Source: a bacterium
GTDB lineage: Bacteria > Fibrobacterota > Chitinivibrionia > Chitinivibrionales > Chitinivibrionaceae
Length of the DNA: 41,690 nucleotides
Direction of reading: 5' to 3'
NCBI GenBank assembly: GCA_020048285.1
Contig: JAIFMU010000013.1
Coordinates: forward strand, 1 to 41,690
How positions within the stretch are numbered: position 1 is the stretch's first letter; the number at the start of each line of letters is the position of its first letter. This document shows positions 1 to 6,897 of the stretch, in pieces. Position numbers and translations under genes: made by a program. Below the pieces are notes generated by a model, which was given only the letters and a program-made list of their open reading frames with translations, did no database searches and had not been told where the DNA came from.

Positions 1-1
1 C

Positions 2-85
2 GCTTGCGACCAAGAAAGCCGCTGGGACAGGAAGCGGTTTGGAAGGAAGACCGGCACCGGCCGCGAACTGCGGCATTGGTTTTAA
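2..85 (+). CDS. Possible C-terminal fragment of a gene cut by the window edge
   Basis: Reading from base 2 gives 27 residues ending in RKRFGRKTGTGRELRHWF and a TAA at 83-85. The stretch has the balanced base composition of the coding regions here, and composition drops abruptly to very AT-rich just after this stop, which is why I favour a coding end at this point. A second frame is also open to 225 but runs into AT-rich sequence encoding only I/F/L/Y/K, so it is less credible. The product cannot be named from so few residues. Confidence 0.25.
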   Translation, partial: ACDQESRWDRKRFGRKTGTGRELRHWF

Positions 86-449
86 CTGCGGTAAATAGGA
101 TTATCAGCACAATTTTCCATAAAAATAACTATTACCTATTTATATTCTTATTTTTCACTATAAAATTTGTATTATTCTCTATAAAATTTTTAAAATACTT
201 ATATAGAAGTCAGAATTACTTTTAATAATAATTAGAATAGATATACATATTTTATTTTTTCATAATGAAATAATATAGATTCACTCTACTTTTTTTAGTA
301 TTGTCGAGAATTATCTAAATAGTATATTCAAGATATAGAGAATATTGCGAATAGTAAAAGAGCATAATTACTTTATATATTGAAGTTTCAGATTTATTAG
401 ATTTTATTCATTCTATTTAAATATCATCAGAATTAAAAATGGAGTATCG
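86..449. other. AT-rich intergenic region without a recognisable gene
   Basis: About 360 bases of very AT-rich sequence sit between the putative gene end at 85 and the gene at 450. I see no conserved ORF, no tRNA-like cloverleaf and no clear hairpin with a T-run. It probably carries the promoter of the gene at 450 (a weak TTGAAG / TTTATT pair with 17-base spacing lies at 380-408), but the base composition makes chance matches likely. Confidence 0.6.
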
Positions 450-1094
450 ATGAAAGATAAGAAAAGAGAAACAGTATGTATTACATTTCAAGCGATTGTA
501 AATCAATTAGAGTGTAATCAGGTCATGCGCGATCTCTTGATTCCCTTTGGATACACCCCTGAAACGATTGCTGCTGCGCGATTGCAAATGGAAACATTGG
601 AGCAGCTCATTACGCGAGGACAGTTTCACAGCGGCATTTCGAAAACGGCAACTCAGACGGTGCAGCAACTGATCGGCGACGCCACGTTCCGCTACCGGGG
701 ACATAGAACATTGGCCAAAGCGGTGCTAAAGGGAAACAGCGAGACGCGGGCCCGACTGGGGCTCAACGGCAAGCTTTCACTGTCGTATCCGCTCTTTATC
801 GACACGGTGGAACGCCTGTACCGGGCAATTCAGGAAGACCGTGCGGTGGAACAGATTCTTTCGCCGGTGTCGCTGACAAAACGCGAAGCCGATTCGATGA
901 TGGTCGCCATAGATCGCATAAAAGCAGAACGAGCCAATCAACTTCGGGTTCAGGAACAACTGCGCCAGAGCCAACACGAACAACAAAAAGCTCAGGCAGA
1001 AGCGCAGGCGTGGATCGAACGGTTCATGTCGATCTCCTCAGTGGCACTGGGCAAGGATTCCCCGCTGTTTGGGTTGCTCAAGGGCCTTTCCTGA
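450..1094 (+). CDS. Hypothetical alpha-helical protein with C-terminal coiled coil
   Basis: The 214-residue product has no signal peptide or membrane segment, so it should be cytoplasmic. The N-terminal 130 residues look helical; residues about 135-190 (the stretch around KREADSMMVAIDRIKAE and the following Gln/Glu/Ala-rich run) look like a coiled coil. ATG at 450 has GGAG about 8 bases upstream. It ends 56 bases before the damaged acyltransferase gene and has the same strand and composition, so it may be the first gene of that operon. I do not recognise a family; a helical-bundle scaffold is all the sequence suggests. Confidence 0.75.
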   Translation: MKDKKRETVCITFQAIVNQLECNQVMRDLLIPFGYTPETIAAARLQMETLEQLITRGQFHSGISKTATQTVQQLIGDATFRYRGHRTLAKAVLKGNSETRARLGLNGKLSLSYPLFIDTVERLYRAIQEDRAVEQILSPVSLTKREADSMMVAIDRIKAERANQLRVQEQLRQSQHEQQKAQAEAQAWIERFMSISSVALGKDSPLFGLLKGLS

Positions 1095-1150
1095 TCCGAC
1101 AATAACCTATATTTCCGCTCTTTTGCGACATCCAACCAAGCAGGAACTCT

Positions 1151-1863
1151 ATGGAACGAACAAGCCGCCTACCTCACCTTGTGCGCCAAGCAATTTGCCT
1201 GTTCGGCTATTCGTTCTATTTTTCGTTTGCTCTGATTTTTGCGGGAATGATGATTCCCTTGTCGCTCATTGCACTTCCCTTTGGAAAATCGGCGGCCCTG
1301 TTTCACTTTGGCATGAATCGCGCTCTGTCGCTCCTAGTCAATCAGTTTCTTCCGCTCATTCGCGTCTGTCGGATCATCTCTTTTGAAAATCGCGAACGGC
1401 TCGAGACCGCCGGGCCGATGATCGTCATCGGCAATCACCGCAGTTGGCTCGACGGGCCAGTGATTATTTCGCACTGTCGGGGCATTACGCCGATTATGAA
1501 AGAGGGGTATGCGAACAACCCGTTTTATCAGATTTTCACGCGGTGGTTTGACTTTATCAGCGTCAACGCTTTCCCGAGGGGAGTCGCAGTTCAACCAGCA
1601 AGCTTCTTCCCTTTCGCAAGTTGGCATTTCAGCTTTCTGTGGAAAACAACACCCCTCTCGTGCCGGTATTGCAGAGTGGCGACACGCCGTTTATGACCAA
1701 AGGGGAACGGGGCTCCTATTTTCCCCGCCGCGAAGTTCACCTTCGGGTTCGCGTCCTCGAACCGATCATGCCGGAAAAGAACGAAACGGTAAATCAGTTC
1801 ACCGCGCGGGTCGAACGCCACATCGCTCAAGAACTCAAGACATTTGATCAGGAGATATCCTAA
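1151..1863 (+). pseudogene. 1-acyl-glycerol-3-phosphate acyltransferase (PlsC) family gene, broken
   Basis: PlsC-type enzymes transfer an acyl chain to lysophosphatidate at the inner membrane. The first frame (1151 to about 1575) encodes a hydrophobic N-terminus and acyltransferase motif I as NHRSWLDGP (H-x4-D), ending near FDFISVN. The family's motif FPEGSRS, followed by LLPFRKLAF and NTPLVPV, is present but in the +2 frame from about 1572 to the TAA at 1861-1863. The roughly 26 residues that family members carry between motif II and FPEG (for example in E. coli PlsC) are missing, so the lesion is a deletion of about 70-85 bases that also shifts the frame. A simple homopolymer error would not do this. 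Its stop overlaps the ATG of the next gene (TAATG), so it still sits in a tight operon. It could also be an assembly error. Confidence 0.8.
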
Positions 1864-2333
1864 TGGCCGCAATTGTGTTTACTCAGGAAGATATTTGCAC
1901 CCTTCTCCCCCATCGCGATCCCTTTCTCTTTGTGAATCGCGTGGTTCGGTTTCGCCCGGGACGAACTATAACCGCGGAATACGATGTCGATCCCGAATCG
2001 TGGTACTTTCGCGGTCATTTCCCCGGTCACCCCATCGTTCCGGGGGTGGTACTCACGGACGCACTAGCGCAAACAGCAGGACTTCTCTGGGGATTCACGA
2101 AACGCGAACAGGAGAGCGGAGAAACGCCGGACAAACCGGAGCTGTTCTACCTCGCCGCCGATTCAATGAAATATGTAGAGACTGTTCGGCCCGGCGAAAC
2201 GGTGACGCTCACCGCAACGGCGGAGAGTTCGTTCGGGGGATTGTTTAAGTATCAGGTCGAAGCGTCGTGTGGTCGCAAAATCGTGGCGCGCGGGGACATG
2301 ACCCTGGCGATTCAGGAAGGCGGGCTGGAATGA
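1863..2333 (+). CDS. FabZ/FabA-like 3-hydroxyacyl-ACP dehydratase (hotdog fold)
   Basis: The 156-residue protein is the usual length for FabZ. It has the FabZ start (LLPHRDPFLFVNRV, residues 14-27) and the hotdog active-site segment GHFPGHPIVPGVVLTDALAQ (51-70). His52 is the expected catalytic histidine. The second catalytic residue, Glu in ordinary FabZ, is Asp66 here, as in FabA. The enzyme should remove water from 3-hydroxyacyl chains on ACP. Its start overlaps the stop of the broken acyltransferase by one base, and its TGA overlaps the ATG of the next gene (ATGA at 2330-2333). This suggests translational coupling. An operon with an acyltransferase points to a specialised lipid or polyene path rather than housekeeping fatty acid synthesis; that is inference. 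Confidence 0.85.
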   Translation: MAAIVFTQEDICTLLPHRDPFLFVNRVVRFRPGRTITAEYDVDPESWYFRGHFPGHPIVPGVVLTDALAQTAGLLWGFTKREQESGETPDKPELFYLAADSMKYVETVRPGETVTLTATAESSFGGLFKYQVEASCGRKIVARGDMTLAIQEGGLE

Positions 2334-3418
2334 ACGTACTTCTTCTGCGATCGAATCCGCGCAAATCTGGTTTTACACAAAAAGCCACCGACCTGGTTCT
2401 CGAAGGGCTCAAATCCGGTGGCGCCGAAGTGATCGAAGTGGATCTCTGTCGAAAAACAATCGAATCTTGTACCGGTTGCTACCACTGCTGGACGGCGAAT
2501 CCGGGGGTCTGCATATTCGACGACGACATGAAACTACTGCTTGAACAGATCCTGGCGGCGGATCTGATTCTCTGTGCCACGCCGCTCTACCACTACACAG
2601 TGTCCGCAGCTCTTCTCACCTGTTTGGAACGAACACTACCGCTCTTCTACCCCGCCTTTGAGACATCGCGGCAGGGTTTGTTCAGAAATGGCGCACGATT
2701 CCCGGATCAATGGAAAAACAAGAAACTCGCCTATCTTGCCGTGGGAGGAATGCGGGAACAGGAGAACTTTTCAGCACTTCAGGAGACGTTCCGCCGCATT
2801 GCCGACGGGATAGATCTCGAACTTACCGCGGAACTGATCCGGCCGGAGTCATTTCTTATGCCCTATAGTCAGGCGCACCCAAAAACGATCAAGACAATCG
2901 AAAACGCGCTGGAAACTGCGGGAAGAGAATTGGCGATGACCGGGAAGGTCACGGAAGAGACCACCGCGAAAGTTGCCACGCCAATTTCAGGGAATCGCGA
3001 CAATTTCAAGGTTCACTCCACGATTTTCTGGGAATACATTGCGGAAACGCAGGAGAGCGGCTTGGATCAAAAGCGAGCAGAACAGATGGTGGTTCGCGAT
3101 GTGCGAGTACTGATGCACGAAATTGTCACCTATGTCGACCCCGAAGCGACAAAGCGGATCAGGGCAACGATTCAGTTTGTGTTCCCCGATGTGAAACGCG
3201 ATTACTACATATTCATCGATAAAGGAACAGCAAGTCTTGGCGAAGGCGTCTCGGCGAAAGCGGATCTAACAATCACGGTGAACCAATCCGATTGGGCGGC
3301 GATGTTCCTTCGCGAAACGACGCCAATGGCCTGTCTTAGTTCAGGAAAGATCGAACTCAAAGGGGACAAATCGCTTTTTACCCGATTTGACAGACTTTTT
3401 CCGCCACCTCGTGAATAA
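2330..3418 (+). CDS. Iron-sulfur flavoprotein / NADPH-dependent FMN reductase fused to an SCP2 domain
   Basis: The 362-residue protein starts at the ATG overlapping the dehydratase stop; an upstream in-frame ATG at 2267 lies inside the dehydratase gene and is not needed. Residues 1-190 are a flavodoxin-like reductase: NVLLLRSNPRKSG at the N-terminus, then Cys47, Cys50, Cys53 and Cys61 in a C-x2-C-x2-C-x7-C pattern like the compact cluster motif of iron-sulfur flavoproteins, then LCATPLYHYTVSA. Residues about 265-358 resemble the SCP2 sterol/lipid-carrier fold (ADLTITVNQSDW, then LSSGKIELKGD). The combination suggests redox chemistry on, or sensing of, a lipid-like substrate. It is the last gene of the 450-3418 operon. 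Confidence 0.8.
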   Translation: MNVLLLRSNPRKSGFTQKATDLVLEGLKSGGAEVIEVDLCRKTIESCTGCYHCWTANPGVCIFDDDMKLLLEQILAADLILCATPLYHYTVSAALLTCLERTLPLFYPAFETSRQGLFRNGARFPDQWKNKKLAYLAVGGMREQENFSALQETFRRIADGIDLELTAELIRPESFLMPYSQAHPKTIKTIENALETAGRELAMTGKVTEETTAKVATPISGNRDNFKVHSTIFWEYIAETQESGLDQKRAEQMVVRDVRVLMHEIVTYVDPEATKRIRATIQFVFPDVKRDYYIFIDKGTASLGEGVSAKADLTITVNQSDWAAMFLRETTPMACLSSGKIELKGDKSLFTRFDRLFPPPRE

Positions 3419-3591
3419 AACAATTTTGTTCAGTTTTCCACAGCACCTAAACCGGTGATTCAACGATCGCGATAACAGCAGATTACTCAAAAGAGCACCG
3501 TTCGTGAAGCTGTTTGGCCACTCTTTACGGTTGATTGAGGGCTTTATTACTCTTTTTTAGCAATTTTTGCAGTTTTTTTTTATTTGTTTTA

Positions 3592-3619
3592 TTCTTTCTT
3601 TCTGTAAAACATCTATATT
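3592..3619 (+). promoter_or_regulatory. Possible promoter of the small lipoprotein gene
   Basis: TTCTTT (3592-3597) and TATATT (3614-3619) are separated by 16 bases, about 55 bases ahead of the lipoprotein ATG, in a T-rich stretch. The rest of the gap 3419-3673 shows nothing else that I can support. The match is weak. Confidence 0.3.
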
Positions 3620-3673
3620 TACTCCATCGTTCGAATGAACGGAAGTTAAACTATTAATCCAAAGGGTTAAAAA

Positions 3674-3898
3674 ATGAAACAGTTCCTTATGGCTGCCGCT
3701 GCTCTTGCTCTCCTTACCGTTGCTTGCAAAAAACAGGAAGCTGCTCCTGCAACAACCGAAACTGACACAACTGTTGTTGAAGCAACTGTTGACACAGCTG
3801 CAGTTGATACTGCTGCTGCAACTGACTCTGCTGCAACTGACACAGCTGCTGCTGCTACCGATTCTGCTGCTGCAACTGATACAGCTGCTGCAAAATAA
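3674..3898 (+). CDS. Small lipoprotein with Ala/Thr/Asp repeat tail
   Basis: The product has 74 residues. A short signal peptide ends in the lipobox LTVAC with Cys18 as the acylated residue, followed by KKQEAAP. The remainder (about residues 27-74) is low complexity, built from variants of DTAA, TDSAA and TDTAAA. It carries acidic residues but almost no bulky ones, so it should be an extended, unfolded chain tethered to the membrane by its lipid. AAAGGG precedes the ATG, and a strong terminator follows at 3944, so it is monocistronic. Its exact role is unknown; Ala/Thr/Ser/Asp-rich tails are commonly spacers or surface-exposed segments. Confidence 0.8.
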   Translation: MKQFLMAAAALALLTVACKKQEAAPATTETDTTVVEATVDTAAVDTAAATDSAATDTAAAATDSAAATDTAAAK

Positions 3899-3943
3899 TC
3901 AAGCGATACAGCCCGAACAGGTAACTGTTCAAACTGACGTTTG

Positions 3944-3972
3944 GGGATGGTGTAACAACCATCCCTTTTTTT
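3944..3972 (+). terminator. Rho-independent terminator of the small lipoprotein gene
   Basis: GGGATGG (3944-3950) pairs with CCATCCC (3959-3965) around an 8-base loop and is followed by a run of seven T. Confidence 0.9.
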
Positions 3973-4087
3973 ATCCTCACCTCTCGCCGAGTTATTGATT
4001 CAAAAAACCAGCCTTCATTTCACCGCTGACATTATTCTCTATAAATCTTCACCACAGATCGAAATAAGCACAGCCAGAGATCCAAAG

Positions 4088-4126
4088 ACAAAAAAAATCG
4101 TCAACACCTAAGGGCGTCAACGATTT
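4088..4126 (-). terminator. Terminator of the HTH/HAD operon
   Basis: Read on the minus strand, AAATCGT (4126-4120) pairs with ACGATTT (4101-4095), with imperfect pairing inside, and runs into eight T (A-run 4090-4097 on the plus strand). It lies just beyond the 3' end of the HAD gene. Confidence 0.7.
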
Positions 4127-4150
4127 CAAGAAGTACAGTAGAAAAAGTGC

Positions 4151-4840
4151 CTACAACGGTAACAACTCGTTCACTTTCGCGATCAGTTCCGATGGAGAGT
4201 CGATAACAGTCCCCTCTTGCGAAACTTGTGCAAGGCGGCGATGTGAATCCCATCCCCACGCCACAGCAATCACAGGAACTCGAACGCGGCGACATGCTAA
4301 GACATCGCGCCCCTCATCGCCGACATAGACCATCTGCTCGTGATATAGGCGCTGGTCTTTGAGGAACTTTTTGATTGTTTTGTGCTTCACAAAAAGAGAT
4401 CGTCCTTTATCACAGCACACTAATTCAAACTCTTCAATCCCGTGAAATCCAAGATAGTGGACGATATTTTTTTTGCGATTACTTGAAATGATCGCCAATT
4501 TATACCCTTGTGATTTCAGAGAAGACAATTGCTCCTTTAATCCTTCGACCATTGGAAGATCGACCAAGGAGGTGCGAAATTTCTTTCGGCACCGACGAAT
4601 CAACGAGGGAAGCTCAAACATGGGAATCTGAAGATATTTCAATTTTTCCATAATATTGAGGTCGCGGAGCTTGTCAATATCACCATTTTCCATTTTGCGA
4701 CATTTAAAATGCGTGTAGATGTGCTCGTTGTAAAAGGCAACTAAATGATGATTCGTCTCTGCAATGGTCCCATCGAAATCGAACACCACCCATTTATCTG
4801 CAGAATATTCCCGACGGATAAATCTTTTCAACAATCCCAA
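4151..4840 (-). CDS. HAD-superfamily phosphatase (phosphoglycolate-phosphatase-like)
   Basis: The 229-residue protein carries all HAD motifs: motif I DFDGTIAE with nucleophile Asp21 and acid/base Asp23, motif II at IISSN (Ser119/Ser120), motif III Lys154, and motif IV GDEGRD (174-179). A helical cap domain of subclass I size lies between motifs I and II. It should hydrolyse a small phosphorylated metabolite, with Mg2+ bound by the two acidic clusters; the substrate cannot be told. Its ATG lies inside the 3' end of the HTH gene (13-base overlap), so the two are translationally coupled. A terminator follows at 4088-4126. Confidence 0.85.
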   Translation of the reverse strand: MGLLKRFIRREYSADKWVVFDFDGTIAETNHHLVAFYNEHIYTHFKCRKMENGDIDKLRDLNIMEKLKYLQIPMFELPSLIRRCRKKFRTSLVDLPMVEGLKEQLSSLKSQGYKLAIISSNRKKNIVHYLGFHGIEEFELVCCDKGRSLFVKHKTIKKFLKDQRLYHEQMVYVGDEGRDVLACRRVRVPVIAVAWGWDSHRRLAQVSQEGTVIDSPSELIAKVNELLPL

Positions 4841-5229
4841 TGTGACACCCCGTTTTTTTCGATCTGAGCTTTGACGATACGAATTTCCCCTTCGTTAAAT
4901 CGCCCAGCGCTTGCTGTTACGATTCGGGAGATAGAACTGGTATTGCAACTCAAAATCAGTGACTCAATTTCTGTAATTTTTGATGGATCAATCAATTTCT
5001 CTGCAGTGAGCGTTGAAGAGCGTTTCAAAGCACGGGCGATCATTTTCGCCGCTGAAGGTATTGAAACACCACACTCTTGCGCCGCCTGTACTAACCCAAG
5101 GCGCTCTGCTAGTGACACAACATCTTCAACGACTTCGCGCTCTACGGCACGCTTTTCCGCTTTTCGTTCGCGAAGCCCTTGTCCAGGAGAAACGTCAGAA
5201 CCGCGCTTGAGATGTTGATCAATATCCAT
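4828..5229 (-). CDS. Helix-turn-helix-like small protein of unknown role
   Basis: The 133-residue protein begins with a charged stretch (GLRERKAEKRAVEREVVEDV). Residues about 43-67 (ERLGLVQAAQECGVSIPSAAKMIA) look like a helix-turn-helix in which AAQECGVS is the turn. The C-terminal half (ITEIESLILSCNTSSISRIV) is helical and could be a second small helical domain. No membrane segment is present. It is the first gene of a two-gene operon with the HAD phosphatase and is divergent from the ammonia-lyase gene, a common position for a regulator. I do not recognise a named family and DNA binding is inferred only. Confidence 0.65.
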   Translation of the reverse strand: MDIDQHLKRGSDVSPGQGLRERKAEKRAVEREVVEDVVSLAERLGLVQAAQECGVSIPSAAKMIARALKRSSTLTAEKLIDPSKITEIESLILSCNTSSISRIVTASAGRFNEGEIRIVKAQIEKNGVSHWDC

Positions 5230-5334
5230 AGAGAAATCCGTTCCGAAAGTATATATTTCAGTAACTTAACCCGAGCTTCCGGACGACATTCATTCCGGAG
5301 AGCATCTTTGTAAAATAGTATCGGAGCATGAGCA

Positions 5335-6897
5335 ATGAATGGTAAAATAGTAGAACTAACGGGGAACACCCTTACAATAGAGCAAGTTGTCGAGACTATC
5401 CGCCATGGAAACTCAATTTCTTTAAATGAAAACTCGCTCGCCCGTTGCCGCGCGAGTCGCAAAGTTCTCGATGACAAAATTGCCGAAGGTCAGGTGATCT
5501 ACGGTGTTAATACATCGTTTGGACCGATGTGCAACAAAATTATTCATATCGAAGAGATTGAACGACTGCAAATTAATCTCATCCGCAGTCACGCCGCTGG
5601 TCTCGGCGACCTTTTTCCCGAAGAGATCGCCCGCGCAACTCTGCTGATTCGACTAAACACTTTGGTCAAGGGATACTCTGGCGTACGTATCGAACTGCTC
5701 GAGTTCATGGCAAAAATGTTCAATGCCGGCGTTTCGCCAGTGATTCCATCGCAGGGATCGGTGGGCGCTTCAGGCGACCTGATCCATCTCGCTCACCTTG
5801 GATTGGGATTCATTGGCGAAGGCACACTCATTTGTAACGGCGAAGAAAAACCTGCCGCGGAAGTTCTTGCGTCAGTAGGGCTGGAACCATTCCACCTCTC
5901 ATACAAAGAGGGCTTAGCAATAATGAATGGCACATCCGCCATGACCGCATGCGCCTGCTTTGCACTCTACGATTCTCAACAACTTCTCACCGCTTCAATA
6001 GCGACGGCATCATTCGCCATGGAGATATTTGGAGGTATCGATGATGCATTCGACCCCGATCTTCACGGACTGAAACCACATCCGGGACAAGTGGCAATTG
6101 CCGAAGCGGTAGAAAACATGATTGCAGGATCAAAAAACATAACCTTCCGCCACGAAGTTCACGACGCTGTGCGCAAGGATGAACAGAGCGGCGTTGTCTA
6201 TGAAACCGAAACCACTGTTCAGGATGTTTATTCACTCCGCTGTACGCCGCAGATTCTTGCACCGGTGTATGAAACAATTCGATACAATCGAACAGTGATC
6301 GAATGCGAAATGAACTCATCCAACGACAACCCTTTAATCATTCCTGAAAAAAACAAAATTATTCACGGCGGAAATTTTCACGGACAATCGATCTCTTTTG
6401 CCATGGATTCTCTGCGAATTGCCATTTCTACACTGTGCAATCTCTCAGAACGCAGACTGAACAAACTGCTCGATCGCAATCTCAACGAAGGGCTACCGGA
6501 AAATCTGATTCCGGAAAATGCAGGTCTGACCATGGGATTCATGGGATCTCAATACTTGGCCACGTCTACCACAGCGGAAAACCGTCAACTGGCATCACCG
6601 ATGTCGGTGAATACAATTTCGAGCAACGAGTCAAATCAAGATGTTGTTTCCATGGGAACTGTTTCCGCGAGACTTGCACTTCGATCTGTAGAAAATGCAA
6701 AACACGTGATTACACTTGAATTTCTTGCTGATCTTCAGGCGTTGACGTTTCGGCACAGCGGCGGATTAGGCGAAGGAACGGGAAAAGTATACGCCAAGGC
6801 ATCAAAAGAGTACGTTCAGTACAACAACGAACGTGTGTTTCGCAACGATCTTCTCAAATTTCGCAAACTACTCTTTGAAACAGATCTACTCGGCTAG
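5335..6897 (+). CDS. MIO-type aromatic amino acid ammonia-lyase (HAL/PAL/TAL family)
   Basis: This 520-residue enzyme removes ammonia from an aromatic amino acid, using an MIO cofactor formed from its own Ala-Ser-Gly. That triad is at 145-147 within GSVGASGDL. Tyr56 in VIYGVNTSFGP is the catalytic tyrosine. An SH pair at 85-86 (NLIRSHAAG) lies in the substrate-selectivity loop. The C-terminal motif is NQDVVSMG (434-441). In true histidine ammonia-lyase this reads NQEDHVSM, with a Glu that contacts the substrate; here the matching residue is Gln435, as in PAL, TAL and aminomutases. Several stretches (YSLRCTPQIL, HGGNFHG, ATSTTAE) resemble Flavobacterium-type tyrosine ammonia-lyase as I remember it. 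No hutU, hutI or hutG is nearby. Tyrosine or histidine remain candidate substrates; I favour tyrosine. GGAG lies 8 bases before ATG. Confidence 0.85.
   Translation: MNGKIVELTGNTLTIEQVVETIRHGNSISLNENSLARCRASRKVLDDKIAEGQVIYGVNTSFGPMCNKIIHIEEIERLQINLIRSHAAGLGDLFPEEIARATLLIRLNTLVKGYSGVRIELLEFMAKMFNAGVSPVIPSQGSVGASGDLIHLAHLGLGFIGEGTLICNGEEKPAAEVLASVGLEPFHLSYKEGLAIMNGTSAMTACACFALYDSQQLLTASIATASFAMEIFGGIDDAFDPDLHGLKPHPGQVAIAEAVENMIAGSKNITFRHEVHDAVRKDEQSGVVYETETTVQDVYSLRCTPQILAPVYETIRYNRTVIECEMNSSNDNPLIIPEKNKIIHGGNFHGQSISFAMDSLRIAISTLCNLSERRLNKLLDRNLNEGLPENLIPENAGLTMGFMGSQYLATSTTAENRQLASPMSVNTISSNESNQDVVSMGTVSARLALRSVENAKHVITLEFLADLQALTFRHSGGLGEGTGKVYAKASKEYVQYNNERVFRNDLLKFRKLLFETDLLG

Noticed and set aside
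4-225. 73-residue ORF at the left edge
   Set aside because: It crosses from balanced to very AT-rich sequence and ends in I/F/L/Y/K only; a stop in another frame at 83-85 is a better gene end.
1069-1386. 105-residue ORF overlapping the start of the acyltransferase
   Set aside because: It is out of frame with the clear PlsC N-terminus and has no ribosome site.
5335-6897. hutH assignment (histidine utilisation)
   Set aside because: The Glu of the NQED motif is Gln435 here and no other hut gene is adjacent, so I left the symbol empty.
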